DNA of 64,000 nt from Salinisphaera aquimarina (GTDB taxonomy: Bacteria; Pseudomonadota; Gammaproteobacteria; Nevskiales; Salinisphaeraceae): the NCBI RefSeq assembly GCF_042643355.1, contig NZ_JBHRSS010000007.1:124001-188000 (forward strand). The letters run 5' to 3'. Below, one piece after another: positions 17,255-27,336 of this stretch (within the stretch, counting starts at the first letter, position 1; every line of letters starts with the position of its first letter). Position numbers and translations under genes: made by a program. Below the pieces are notes generated by a model. The model made no database searches. It was not told the DNA's origin and was given only the letters and a program-made list of their open reading frames with translations.

Positions 17255-18079
17255 ATGGCTGCAGCAGAACAGAGCAAGGAACAGGCCGTCCAGCTGATCA
17301 ACAATCTGCAGGACATCAACATCGCCAAGATAGCGCTGATCCTGTTCGGCACCTGGTTCACGATCTATCTCTTGCGGCGCGCGCTGCCGTATCTGGCCGA
17401 GCGCGGCCCCAATCAGACGCGGCTGTTCCTGCTCGGCGCCGTGCCCATCGTGCGTCTGCTGTTGCTGGCGCTGGCCATCGTCTGGGTCATCCCGCTGATC
17501 TTCAACGTGACCTTCCAGAACTTTCTGGTGATCGCCGGCGCAGCCAGCGTGGCCATCGGCTTCGCCTTCAAGGATTACATCAGCAGCCTGATCGCGGGCA
17601 TCGTGGCGATCGTCGAGCGCCCCTACCGGCCCGGCGACTGGATCGAGATCGGCGACGACTACGGCGAGGTACGTTCGGTCGGCATGCGTGCAATCCGCCT
17701 GCGCACGGCCGCCGACAACATCATCACCGTGCCCCACGACACCCTCTGGACCGGCAACATCTCCAACTCGAACGACGGATCGCGCACGCTCATGTGCATC
17801 GCCGAGTTCTATGTCGCCCCGGATCACGACGCCGCCCGCCTGCGCTCCGCGTTGCAAGACGTGGCCCTGACCAGCGCCTATCTCGAATATGCGAAGCCGG
17901 TGCTGGTGATGCTCAACGAAACGCCGTGGGGCACCCATTACCGGCTCAAGGCCTATCCATTCGACATGCGCGACCAGTTCAGTTTCATCAGCGATCTCAC
18001 CGTGCGCGGAAAACAGGCGATCCGCGAAGTCGGCGCGCGCCAGGTCAGTGCCCCGGCAAGCGCCGATGGCAGAGCGTGA
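17255..18079 (+). CDS. small-conductance mechanosensitive channel, MscS family
   Basis: A 274-residue channel subunit with three N-terminal hydrophobic helices; TM3 has the Gly/Ala-rich pore pattern (FLVIAGAASVAIGFAFKDYISSLIAGIVAI), followed by the beta domain ERPYRPGDWIEIGDDYGEV and IRLRTAADNIITVPHDTLW. This architecture is typical of MscS (about 280 residues), which opens on membrane tension to release solutes on hypo-osmotic shock. ATG 17255 lies three bases after the previous stop. A short MFS gene follows in the same direction 36 bases on. Confidence 0.93.
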   Translation: MAAAEQSKEQAVQLINNLQDINIAKIALILFGTWFTIYLLRRALPYLAERGPNQTRLFLLGAVPIVRLLLLALAIVWVIPLIFNVTFQNFLVIAGAASVAIGFAFKDYISSLIAGIVAIVERPYRPGDWIEIGDDYGEVRSVGMRAIRLRTAADNIITVPHDTLWTGNISNSNDGSRTLMCIAEFYVAPDHDAARLRSALQDVALTSAYLEYAKPVLVMLNETPWGTHYRLKAYPFDMRDQFSFISDLTVRGKQAIREVGARQVSAPASADGRA

Positions 18080-18115
18080 GCGCGAACGCTTGAGGCAACC
18101 ACAGCAGTCACATCG

Positions 18116-19351
18116 ATGAGCGCCCGCCGCACCGGTCTACCGCGCGATACCCGTCTGCTGCTGGGCACACGCGCCGCCCGCAGCGTGGGTCAGGGGGCCT
18201 TGATCGTCGCCTTCGCGCTGTATCTCGACGCCCTCGGCTGGGGCGCGCCAGCGATCGGGGCGTTGTTCACCGCCGGCCTGCTGTTCGACGCCGTGCTGGT
18301 GATCGCCTCTGGGCCCTTGAGCGATCGCTTCGGCCGCAAGCGTTTCCTGCTCTGCTACGAATGCGTGCAGGTGGTCGCCGCCCTGCTGGCCCTGTCCACC
18401 GCCGCGACGCCGCTGCTCGTGCTCGCCGCGCTCTTCGGTGGATTCGGCCGTGGCGCCAACGGCAGCAGCGGGCCGTTCGCGCCGGTCGAACTCGCCTGGC
18501 TGTCGCAGCCGCTGGCCGCGAGCGCACGTGGCAGCGTCTACAGCCTCAATATGGCGCTCGGCTTCGGGGGCATGGGCCTGGGCGCCCTGCTCGCGGCCAC
18601 GCCGACACTGTTCTCGACCTGGCTACCGGGCGCCCTGTCGTTCCGGCCGCTGTTCGGGCTGGTGTTGATCGGCGCGCTCACCTGTCTGCTGCTGATCTCG
18701 CTGGCCCGCGATCGGCCGCCCATATTCAGCACCGACAGCGCGCAGAGCGTCCAGGACGACCACGACGACAATCGCCGCGAGAATTCGCTGTTGCTGCGCC
18801 TGATGGGCATCAATGCACTCAACGGCGTGGCGATCGGACTGGTCGGCCCCCTGATGGCGTACTGGTTCGCGCTGCGATTCGGCCAAGGGCCGGAAGATAT
18901 CGGCCCGGTCATGGCGCTGGCCTACGGGGTGACGGCGGTTTCGTCGATCGGCGCGGGCCGGCTGGTAAGGCGCACCGGCGTGGTCCGCGCGGTCGTGTGG
19001 ATGCGCAGTCTGGGTCTGGTCATGCTGCTGTTGCTGCCGTTCATGCCGAGCTTCTGGATGGCCGCGGTGCTGCATATCGCACGCTCGGCGCTCAACCGGG
19101 GCAGTGCCGGCGCGCGCCAGGCCCTGACCGTGAGTCTGGTGCGGCCCCACCGGCGCGGCACTGCTGCCAGCACCGGCAGTGCTGCGATACAGCTTCCGCG
19201 CGCGGCCGGCCCGCTGTTTGCCGGACTGTTCTTCGGCGCGGGCTATCTCGCGACGCCGTTCTATATTGCCGCCGGATTCTTCGCTGCCTATATCTATTGC
19301 TATCAGCGCACGTTCAAAGCCTACGATCCCAATCGTAACTTTCCGGCCTGA
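18116..19351 (+). CDS. major facilitator superfamily transporter
   Basis: A 411-residue 12-helix permease. The loop 2-3 motif DRFGRKRFLL (about residues 63-72) is the conserved MFS motif A. A Gly-rich GGFGRGANGSSGPF segment and a second-half repeat (RLVRRTGVV) follow. The central loop, about residues 200-220, is acidic (DSAQSVQDDHDDNRREN). Drug or metabolite efflux is probable but the substrate is unknown. It follows mscS closely and may be cotranscribed with it; the terminator at 19484 closes the unit. Confidence 0.88.
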   Translation: MSARRTGLPRDTRLLLGTRAARSVGQGALIVAFALYLDALGWGAPAIGALFTAGLLFDAVLVIASGPLSDRFGRKRFLLCYECVQVVAALLALSTAATPLLVLAALFGGFGRGANGSSGPFAPVELAWLSQPLAASARGSVYSLNMALGFGGMGLGALLAATPTLFSTWLPGALSFRPLFGLVLIGALTCLLLISLARDRPPIFSTDSAQSVQDDHDDNRRENSLLLRLMGINALNGVAIGLVGPLMAYWFALRFGQGPEDIGPVMALAYGVTAVSSIGAGRLVRRTGVVRAVVWMRSLGLVMLLLLPFMPSFWMAAVLHIARSALNRGSAGARQALTVSLVRPHRRGTAASTGSAAIQLPRAAGPLFAGLFFGAGYLATPFYIAAGFFAAYIYCYQRTFKAYDPNRNFPA

Positions 19352-19483
19352 TCCTTGCTTTGCTCTTTCGGACGGGTCAAGAAACGCTATCACCCGGCCG
19401 ATATTTACCTGATCGAACATGACGCGTGCCTGTCAGGATTGATGATATGCCGCCGGTTCTTTCGTAAAAACGGACGATTTGAA

Positions 19484-19522
19484 GCCGGGGGCGAGCGCTC
19501 ATTCGCCCCCGGCGTCCTTTTT
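19484..19522 (+). terminator. rho-independent terminator between MFS and EAL genes
   Basis: An 11-bp perfect stem (19484-19494 with 19503-19513), eight-base loop, then GTCCTTTTT. It ends the 16-19 kb rightward unit. Confidence 0.85.
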
Positions 19523-19567
19523 CGGGCCTGCCGCGTATCCTGTTCCGAGCCGGAGATTTGCTGATCC

Positions 19568-20824
19568 ATGACCATCGCTGAATCAACGCGCCCCGTGCAC
19601 GCCAGCATCCGTGCACCCTTTGCAGATTACGCCCTGCATAGCGTGTTTCAGCCTGTCTTCAGCCTCAGTCACCGCCGTACCGTGGGCTTCGAGGCGCTCA
19701 TCCGTGCCACCGATGCGGCCGACACACCGGTGTCGCCCCTCGAACTGTTCGCAGCTGCCGACAGTCATCAGCGGGTACTCGAACTCGACCAGACCTGCCA
19801 GGCCCTGCATGTTCGGAACTTCACCATGCAGACGCCGGAACGCCGCTGGCTGTTCCTCAACCTCGATCCCAACACCATTACCCAGCGAAGTTACCGCAAA
19901 GGCCTGCTCGCCGACGCGCTCGCAGAGGCCGCGCTCGAACCGCATCTGCTTGTCATCGAAATACTGGAATCGAGTATCTGCGACGAGTCGCTGCTCATGG
20001 AGGCAGTGACCTATTTTCGCGACATGGGCGCACTGGTGGCGCTCGATGATTTCGGTGCAGGCCACTCCAACTTCGATCGCATCTGGCGTGTCGCTCCGGA
20101 TATCATCAAGCTCGACCGTTCGCTTATCGTCGAGGCCGAACAGCACCGCACCGGACACCTGCGCCAGGTCCTTCCGAATCTGGTCGCGCTCATGCATGAA
20201 GCCGGCAGTCTGGTGCTCGCCGAAGGCATCGAAACCGAAGCGCAGGCACTGCTGGCCATCAACGCCGACGTGGATTTCGTTCAGGGTTTTTATTTCGGCT
20301 ATCCGGTGGAGACGATCGACCGCCACCCGAAACAGGCCACGCGCTGTCTGGAATCGCTGACCACCCGCTTCGCCGAGGCCGCCCTGGCCGATGACAACGC
20401 GAGCCGTCGCGAACTCGCGCCTTATGTAGACGTGTTTCGCGCCGTGGCCGATGCCATCGAAAACGGAGCGCCGATCCAACAGACCTGCGAATCGCTTTTG
20501 AAACTGCCGCGTACCGCGCGCTGCTATCTGCTCAATGAATGGGGCGAGGAAGTCGTGCACTTTCGCGGCAACGAGGCCGCGGCCACGCGTGTGCGCCAGA
20601 CCGGTCCGATCAGCGACACCAGCGGCGGCACCTGGTTTCGCCGAAAGTATTTTCGTGCGGCCATGAGCGACCCGCGTCGTCACAAGATCTCGCGCCCCTA
20701 TCAGTCGAGTGCCGGCACCGATATGTGCATCACACTTTCAATCGCCTTCGGCAACGCGTCGCCGCGAGTTTTCTGCTGCGATATCCACTGCCCCGCGCGC
20801 CGGACACTCGCCCGCATCGATTGA
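19568..20824 (+). CDS. EAL-domain cyclic-di-GMP phosphodiesterase with C-terminal sensor-like domain
   Basis: A 418-residue cytoplasmic protein. The EAL domain (about residues 15-260) keeps the catalytic signature: EALIR, FLNLDPNT, VIEILES, LDDFGAGHSN, DIIKLDRSL and AEGIET, so it should hydrolyse c-di-GMP. Residues about 290-410 form a second domain with FRRKYFRAAMSDP and ISRPYQSSAGTDMCITLSIAF, which resembles Cache/YkuI-C-type sensor domains. No transmembrane segment precedes it, so the ligand would be cytoplasmic. Its TGA overlaps the murI ATG by one base. Confidence 0.9.
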   Translation: MTIAESTRPVHASIRAPFADYALHSVFQPVFSLSHRRTVGFEALIRATDAADTPVSPLELFAAADSHQRVLELDQTCQALHVRNFTMQTPERRWLFLNLDPNTITQRSYRKGLLADALAEAALEPHLLVIEILESSICDESLLMEAVTYFRDMGALVALDDFGAGHSNFDRIWRVAPDIIKLDRSLIVEAEQHRTGHLRQVLPNLVALMHEAGSLVLAEGIETEAQALLAINADVDFVQGFYFGYPVETIDRHPKQATRCLESLTTRFAEAALADDNASRRELAPYVDVFRAVADAIENGAPIQQTCESLLKLPRTARCYLLNEWGEEVVHFRGNEAAATRVRQTGPISDTSGGTWFRRKYFRAAMSDPRRHKISRPYQSSAGTDMCITLSIAFGNASPRVFCCDIHCPARRTLARID

Positions 20825-21645
20825 TGCTGTCACCGGAGACAGCCGCGCCGGATGCTCGGGCACCCCTGCTGGTGTTCGACTCGGGGGTCGGCGGCCTGTC
20901 GGTACTCGAACGGATTCGACAGCACTGCCCCGCCGCGCCCATCGTCTACGCCATGGATCGCGCGGGCTACCCCTACGGCATGCGCGACGATGCCGATCTG
21001 GCAGGCAGGATTCCCGCGTTGCTGGGCCGGCTGGTCGAGCGCTACCGCCCCCGACTGCTGGTGATCGCCTGCAACACGGCGTCGACTATCGCGATCAACG
21101 CCGTGCGCCACGCGCTCGATATACCCGTCGTCGGCACCGTGCCGGCGATCAAGACCGCAGCAACGCGGACCCGAACCGGCGTGATCGGCGTGCTGGGGAC
21201 CCACGCCACCATACGACAACCCTATCTTGACCAGCTGATCGACGACTTCGCACCCGACTGCACGATTCTCAGGCACGGCGCCCCGGCACTGGTGGATCTC
21301 GCCGAAGCACGGCTAGTGGGCGACACCCGGCTCTCGCCGGCCGCCTCGAACGCGCTTTCCGGTCTTCACAGCCAGACTCGCGGCCGCTCGATGGACACGG
21401 TCGTACTCGCCTGCACGCATTTCCCGCTTGTCGCCCATGAACTGGCGGCCGCTGCTGCCTCCGACCTGCAGTTCGTCGATAGCAGCGATGCCATCGCCCG
21501 GCGGGTAGCGGCGCTCACCTGCGCGCAGTCATGGCCGGCGCGCAGGCCACGGGGAATCGTAGCAAGCACCGGGCCAGCGGCGACAACGCAAATACTCATG
21601 CCCGCACTGGCGCGTTTCGGGCTCATGCGGTTGGATACATTCTGA
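20824..21645 (+). CDS. murI: glutamate racemase
   Basis: A 273-residue enzyme that interconverts L- and D-glutamate for peptidoglycan. Both catalytic cysteines are present: Cys83 in IACNTAS and Cys197 in VLACTHFPL; DSGVGGLSV at residues 19-27 binds substrate. The ATG at 20824 overlaps the EAL stop (TGATG), and the protein from there has family length; a longer upstream frame inside the EAL gene is spurious. AMDRAGYPYG replaces the more usual GDxxxxPYG block. It is closed by a strong bidirectional terminator. Confidence 0.93.
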   Translation: MLSPETAAPDARAPLLVFDSGVGGLSVLERIRQHCPAAPIVYAMDRAGYPYGMRDDADLAGRIPALLGRLVERYRPRLLVIACNTASTIAINAVRHALDIPVVGTVPAIKTAATRTRTGVIGVLGTHATIRQPYLDQLIDDFAPDCTILRHGAPALVDLAEARLVGDTRLSPAASNALSGLHSQTRGRSMDTVVLACTHFPLVAHELAAAAASDLQFVDSSDAIARRVAALTCAQSWPARRPRGIVASTGPAATTQILMPALARFGLMRLDTF

Positions 21646-21751
21646 CTTGTGTCATGTGCCGCGGCGCCACGTTTCCCCGCCGGCGTCCGGACAACCGACC
21701 GCCCTCTACGCTGAGCGGAGTTGGCGGGCCGACCCCTCGGATGCCAGGCAA

Positions 21752-21781
21752 AAAAATGCCCGGCCGAAGCCGGGCATTTTT
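21752..21781. terminator. bidirectional rho-independent terminator
   Basis: A 13-bp perfect stem (21752-21764 with 21769-21781), CGAA tetraloop, five A on one side and five T on the other. It serves murI (+) and the small gene at 21802 (-). Confidence 0.93.
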
Positions 21782-21801
21782 CACATCTGGCATGCGGTGA
21801 T

Positions 21802-21987
21802 TCAGTCCAGCGGCTGATCGACCCGCTTGATCATGTACTGCATGGGCACGTGCGTGCTCTGAGCAGTCACAGCCGTCTGCGGATTGGCGTCATACGCCAG
21901 CCCCATGGCCACCGCCGGCATGCAGATCGACGCCACCAGCAGACCGTACATCAATGAACGCGAAGCGAAATTACGAAGCACCAACAT
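21802..21987 (-). CDS. 61-residue membrane or exported small protein
   Basis: A 61-residue protein, MLVLRNFASRSLMYGLLVASICMPAVAMG and then a short polar tail. Residues about 12-30 form one hydrophobic stretch that could be a signal peptide ending AVA or a membrane anchor. A very strong ribosome site (GAGGAGG, seven bases from ATG 21987) makes it convincing despite its size, and a bidirectional terminator follows. The family is unknown. Confidence 0.72.
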   Translation of the reverse strand: MLVLRNFASRSLMYGLLVASICMPAVAMGLAYDANPQTAVTAQSTHVPMQYMIKRVDQPLD

Positions 21988-22738
21988 TTCCAATCCTCCT
22001 CTGAATGAGCGTCTTGTCAAAGACGCCCCTTGCTACTGAACGCATGACCGGCACCCTGGCCGCCCATGTAACCTGAAACTCATTTTTTCGACGATGCACG
22101 TGGGCGTCCTGCGCGCATTCGATCTCGAAAATCCGCTCGCGCGGCGCATCCGCTCCTCTACAGCCGCCTAGATCACCAATGCCCGGCTGCCATCAGGCCA
22201 GCAGCGTAATCGCATCGATCGCCGGCACGCCCGCTCCGGGAGTGAATGCGGCGTCCCGAAGCTATCTTTAACGGGCCACAACACCAGCTGCGGGCATCTG
22301 AAGCGTCTGCATACCAAAATGCCAAGGCAGGCGATTGCTGTATTATCCAATAACCTCTTTGGCAGGGCGAGATATTGACACGATTCGGGGGTTTTTCAAC
22401 CCTTTTAGCGCGGTTTTATTTAAATATTTCCTGTTCCGGCCACGATGACCCTATCGCACGAAATAATCGCACTAACGTCGCGATAGCCCGACACGATGGC
22501 AGTCGACAATCGACCATGGCCGACCTCGTGCCAAAGCTCTGCAACCGCCGTCGCCCGCGGTGCTTGCGCGCCAGTTCGAGTGCAGTCTCGGATAGAAGGA
22601 AGGCGCGCGGGTACAGTGACTGCGACACCGATACGCGGATGGACCCTAGAGCCTGAGCGTCCGGTCAAGCCGGCTCGCCGACCATACAGGCGTTGACTAC
22701 CGCGCTGCGCGCGGCAGCAAACGGACCGCGAACCGGAC
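21988..22738. other. 750-base intergenic region
   Basis: No gene can be supported. Positions 22330-22450 are an AT-rich island in an otherwise GC-rich stretch; within it a weak terminator-like hairpin (5-bp stem 22389-22393/22398-22402, then TTTT) is visible. A promoter for the leftward small gene should lie near 22020-22100. Otherwise I see nothing. Confidence 0.5.
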
Positions 22739-23362
22739 TTACAGCCGCGCGGCGATCAATCGAGCGCCGAAGCCGGCCAGTACGGTGCCAATCCCGCGCT
22801 CGATCCAGCCGCCGAATCGGCGATAGGTCGCTCGCGCGGGCCGGCTGGAGAGCAATAGCGCGACCAGGCTGTACCACAGCACTTCGAGGGCAAAGCCGCC
22901 GACCAGTATCGCGGCCTTGGCCCAGAGCGCGGTACCCGCCGGAATCGCCACGCTGTAGAGGCTCAGGAAAAACGCGATGCCCTTGGGATTGGACAGATCG
23001 ACCAGCAGCCCGATCCGAAAGCCCCGCCAGGCGCCCGTGGGCATATCCGGGCTCTCGCCGCCCGTAGCCGCCGCCCCGCTGAGCCAGGCCGATACACCGA
23101 AATAGATCAGATAACAGCCGCCGGCCACCTCGACCGCGGCGGCCAGCCAACTCACCCGTTCGAGCAGAATCACCAGACCGGTCATGGTCAGGATCGCGTA
23201 GAAGGTGGCGCCGACGGCAAAGCCCAGCGACGCGGCATAGGCCGCGGTTCTCGCCCCGGACATCGACAGGCGCGTGATCAACGCAAAACCCGGTCCGGGG
23301 CTGACGACGAGGCCGGCGTAGAGCGCGAGGGTGGTGAGAACGACGACGAGATCCTGATTCAT
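22739..23362 (-). CDS. LysE/RhtB family amino-acid exporter
   Basis: A 207-residue inner-membrane protein with six predicted helices. Family hallmarks are VVSPGPGFALITR at residues 19-31, the GxAxG helix GFAVGATFYAI, and LSNPKGIAFFLS near residue 125. Members export lysine, threonine, homoserine or related amino acids by proton antiport; the substrate is not readable. ATG 23362 has a clear hydrophobic first helix. The gene stands alone, divergent from the MFS gene at 23925. Confidence 0.92.
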   Translation of the reverse strand: MNQDLVVVLTTLALYAGLVVSPGPGFALITRLSMSGARTAAYAASLGFAVGATFYAILTMTGLVILLERVSWLAAAVEVAGGCYLIYFGVSAWLSGAAATGGESPDMPTGAWRGFRIGLLVDLSNPKGIAFFLSLYSVAIPAGTALWAKAAILVGGFALEVLWYSLVALLLSSRPARATYRRFGGWIERGIGTVLAGFGARLIAARL

Positions 23363-23924
23363 GCGGCCGTGATATCACCGATCCGGGTCTCCTGCCAATA
23401 GGCGCGGGCCCCGCTTCATATCGTCGCGTGACGGCTGTTGGCATCTCTCGCCTACGGGGCGTCAGCGGCAACGTACGGCGCCGGCACCGCACGCTGCACC
23501 ACGGGTAATGGAATTCGTCGGTTTATGCGGATCACGCCCCGTCGCGCGATCGCGCTCGTTGTCATCCCTTCGTTCGTTTGTATGGATATTGCATGGGGGT
23601 ATTGCACACTGCAAAGCCGCCCATATCCATGAACCTCCGGCGCCCGCGATGACGAAAAGAGCGAACGGCCAAGCGGCCGTTCATCGCAATACTTGTCGTT
23701 ACCGTCGCGGCCGACCTGTCTTTTCAAACCTCCGGTGTCGCAACCGTCCAGGAACGCGGTCACCGCGGCGTCATCCACCGCATTCATGGTCTGAGCATCC
23801 GGTCCGGCAATGAAGTCCACCGCTCGGCAACGACCGCGCTGCTGTGTCGACACTCGACTCTGCGCGAATGAATCTTGATGCCGCGCGTCGCTCGCGTGAC
23901 GCCTTCTCGAACCACGGAATTTAC
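23363..23924. other. structured intergenic region upstream of an MFS gene
   Basis: No gene is supported in these 560 bases. Two folded elements stand out. At 23582-23630 an outer 8-bp stem (ATGGATAT with ATATCCAT) encloses an inner TTGCA-cac-TGCAA hairpin. At 23663-23682 a perfect 8-bp hairpin GAACGGCC-aagc-GGCCGTTC follows. They may form a leader RNA for the rightward MFS gene; no T run is present. Confidence 0.5.
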
Positions 23925-25121
23925 ATGTCCAGCCCAGTCAATCCGCTCCCGGTTCTGCTCGCTCTGGCGACCGGCGGCTTCGCCATCGGCACCACCGAGT
24001 TCGCGACCATGAGCCTGCTGCCGTTCATTCAGAACAGCATGCAGGTGAATGCCGCGACGGCCAGCCATATCATCAGTGCCTACGCGCTCGGCGTGGTGTT
24101 TGGCGCGCCCATCATCACCGTCCTGGCCGCGCGTATCGGACGCAAGCCGCTGTTGCTGGCACTGATGACGATGTTTGCCCTCGGCAATGCGTTGAGCGCG
24201 CTCGCGCCCAGCTACGGCTGGCTGCTGACGTTTCGGTTTCTCAGCGGCCTGCCGCACGGGGCTTATTTCGGACTGGCCGCGCTGATGGCCGCATCGGTCG
24301 TGCCGGCCGGCCGGCGCACCCAGGCGGTGGGCGCGGTCATGCTCGGGCTGACCGCCGCGACGATTGTCGGCGTACCGCTGGCGACCTGGTTGGGCAATGC
24401 CGTGGGCTGGCGCTGGGGGTACTGGTGTGTGACCGCACTGGCGGCCATCACCATCGCACTGATCGCGCGGTTCGCCCCGCGCACCGGCGCGACCGCCGGC
24501 GCCAGTCCGCTGCGTGAGCTGGACGCACTACGCAGCGGTGCCGTCTGGCTGACGCTCGCGATCGGCGCGATCGGCTTCGGCGGTCTGTTCTCGGTGTATA
24601 CCTATCTCACCTCGACGCTCGACCAGATCACCGGCATGTCCGAGGCATGGATACCGCTGGTGCTGGGTGTGTTCGGGCTCGGCATGACCGCCGGCAATAT
24701 CGTGGTGCCGCGTTTTGCCGATCGAGCACAGATGCCCACGGCGGGTTTCCTGCTCGGCTGGACCATCATCGCGCTGGCCCTGTTTCCGCTCGCGACCGGT
24801 CACGTCTGGGCGATCACGCTGGATGTGTTCTGTATCGGCTTTGGCGCCGCGCTGGCAACGGTCCTGCAGACACGGCTGATGGACGTGGCCGGCGACGCCC
24901 AGAATCTCGCCGCTGCGCTCAATCACGTCGCTTTCAACATGGCCAATGCGCTCGGCCCGTGGCTGGCGGGTCTGGCGCTGGCGGCCGGCTACGGCCTGCG
25001 CTCGACCGGCGTGGTCGGCTGTGCGCTCGCTGTCTGCGGCCTGCTGATCTGGGCTATCGCATGGCGCTCGGACCACACCGCCACTGTACGGGCCGACCGG
25101 ACAAGCGCGGCTGTGCGCTGA
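23925..25121 (+). CDS. MFS transporter, DHA1 (AraJ/YdhP-like) group
   Basis: A 398-residue 12-helix permease. The first helix contains GGFAIGTTEFATMSLLPFI, typical of DHA1 sugar-efflux/chloramphenicol-resistance-like proteins; loop 2-3 has ARIGRKPLLL (motif A) and helix 4-5 FRFLSGLPHGAYFGLAAL. It likely exports small hydrophobic or sugar-like compounds; the substrate is unknown. ATG 23925 is preferred over two upstream in-frame starts because it immediately precedes the first helix. The region before it contains hairpins that might control it. Confidence 0.88.
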   Translation: MSSPVNPLPVLLALATGGFAIGTTEFATMSLLPFIQNSMQVNAATASHIISAYALGVVFGAPIITVLAARIGRKPLLLALMTMFALGNALSALAPSYGWLLTFRFLSGLPHGAYFGLAALMAASVVPAGRRTQAVGAVMLGLTAATIVGVPLATWLGNAVGWRWGYWCVTALAAITIALIARFAPRTGATAGASPLRELDALRSGAVWLTLAIGAIGFGGLFSVYTYLTSTLDQITGMSEAWIPLVLGVFGLGMTAGNIVVPRFADRAQMPTAGFLLGWTIIALALFPLATGHVWAITLDVFCIGFGAALATVLQTRLMDVAGDAQNLAAALNHVAFNMANALGPWLAGLALAAGYGLRSTGVVGCALAVCGLLIWAIAWRSDHTATVRADRTSAAVR

Positions 25122-25178
25122 TCGCGACCGGCAACGACCTTGCGATGAAACCCGGTCAGCGGCCGCGGGCGACCGAAA

Positions 25179-25706
25179 CTAGAGCATGCGATGCAGGGTA
25201 TCGTCGCGCCGGATGATGCGATGCTGCAGCGCGCCGAGCACGTGCAGAACCACCAGCGTGAGGATGGTCCAGCTGATCCAGTAGTGAACCGCCGACAATA
25301 GCGGCGCGATATCGGGCGCCTTTCCGATCGGACTCCAGACCGGCAGCAGTCCGAACCACTCGAGCGGAAAGCCGTGGGCATTGGTGGCCAGAAAACCGCT
25401 GATCGGCATGGCGATGAGCGCCAGATACAACGCCCACTGAACCGTGCTCGCCAGCCCGGACTGCCAACGCGGCATCGGCGGTTTCGCCGGGGTCACGGTG
25501 AGAAAGCGCACGCACAGCCGCGCCAGCATCAGCCACAGCACCAGGAACCCCAGCGACTCGTGCCAGAGATAGAACGCCGTCTTGTCCTCGTCCTTGATGA
25601 ACTCGATCACCGCTCCCAGCGGCCAGACCGCGAACACCAGTACCGCCACGAGCCAGTGAAACGCTTTCGCAAGCGGGTGGTAATGATCAACGGGCGTTGG
25701 TTGCAT
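25179..25706 (-). CDS. cytochrome b561
   Basis: A 175-residue di-haem membrane protein with four transmembrane helices. Candidate haem ligands are His17 (AKAFHW), His49 (LWHESLG) and the pair in the last helices (SAVHYW and VVLHVLGALQH). Such b561 proteins oxidise ubiquinol or pass electrons between the quinone pool and periplasmic acceptors such as superoxide. AGGGGAG precedes ATG 25706. It converges on the MFS gene and is followed leftward by nothing in operon. Confidence 0.9.
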   Translation of the reverse strand: MQPTPVDHYHPLAKAFHWLVAVLVFAVWPLGAVIEFIKDEDKTAFYLWHESLGFLVLWLMLARLCVRFLTVTPAKPPMPRWQSGLASTVQWALYLALIAMPISGFLATNAHGFPLEWFGLLPVWSPIGKAPDIAPLLSAVHYWISWTILTLVVLHVLGALQHRIIRRDDTLHRML

Positions 25707-25849
25707 GGTGCTCCCCTGAAAACACGGCGGGACAGACTGATGATGCTATCCCGCCACAGTTTTGCCTACGCCCGGCGTGAGGAGGCCGATGCGTGATCGC
25801 TGCGAACCGGCCGGATAATGCCGAGTCCGCCATCGTGCCGGCCAGAGGC

Positions 25850-26221
25850 CTAGCCGAAGTGGAAGAACGCGACCTTGTTGCCGTCCGGATCCCGGATATA
25901 GGCGCCGTAGAACTGGTCGGGAATACGCTGGCCGGGTTCGCCGTCGTCGGTCGCGCCCAGCTCGATGGCCTTGTGGTAGAGCGTATCCACCCCTTCTTTC
26001 GAGCCGGGCTGGAAGGCCACCATGTTGCCGTTGCCGGGTGCGCTGGGTTGCTCGTCGTAGGGCGTGCATACCGCAAGCATCGGCGCCTTCATGCTCTGAC
26101 CGATGAAACAGATACGCCCCATATCCAGCAGTATGCGGGCCTCCATGGCCCCGAGCAGCGACTCGTAGAAGGCTTTCGCCCGGGCCATGTCACTCACACC
26201 GATCGTCGCGTAACCAATCAT
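25850..26221 (-). CDS. VOC family protein (glyoxalase/bleomycin-resistance fold)
   Basis: A 123-residue single VOC domain: MIGYATIGVSDMARAKAFYESLLGAM opens the first beta-alpha-beta-beta-beta module, and YIRDPDGNKVAFFHFG closes the second. It would act as a homodimer with metal-binding residues His/Glu from each module; here the usual first His is replaced (IGYATIGV), so the activity is uncertain. ATG 26221 has AAGGA upstream; the frame is open 55 codons more with no VOC similarity. Confidence 0.85.
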   Translation of the reverse strand: MIGYATIGVSDMARAKAFYESLLGAMEARILLDMGRICFIGQSMKAPMLAVCTPYDEQPSAPGNGNMVAFQPGSKEGVDTLYHKAIELGATDDGEPGQRIPDQFYGAYIRDPDGNKVAFFHFG

Positions 26222-26409
26222 TGCATCGTTCCTTTTATGTCGTTGTTGTCGTCGGAGCGTACATGAAGACGGTTGCATGCATCGCCCTCGGATACCGTGC
26301 GTACGATCAGCCGGCGTGTGTCGTACTACACTAGGCGCCGCCGACCGGCGTTCGCGCATTTGCCGCGCGACAACCGGCTGGCACATGATTCATCGACAAG
26401 GACGACGCG

Positions 26410-27332
<923 letters not shown>

Positions 27333-27336
<4 letters not shown>

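Noticed and set aside
16430..17938. 502-residue open frame opposite the MscS region
   Set aside because: Shadow of two real plus-strand genes; low-complexity His/Asp/Gly/Arg composition.
23452..23853. 133-residue minus-strand frame upstream of the MFS gene
   Set aside because: No family resemblance and no ribosome site; the region contains RNA-like hairpins instead.
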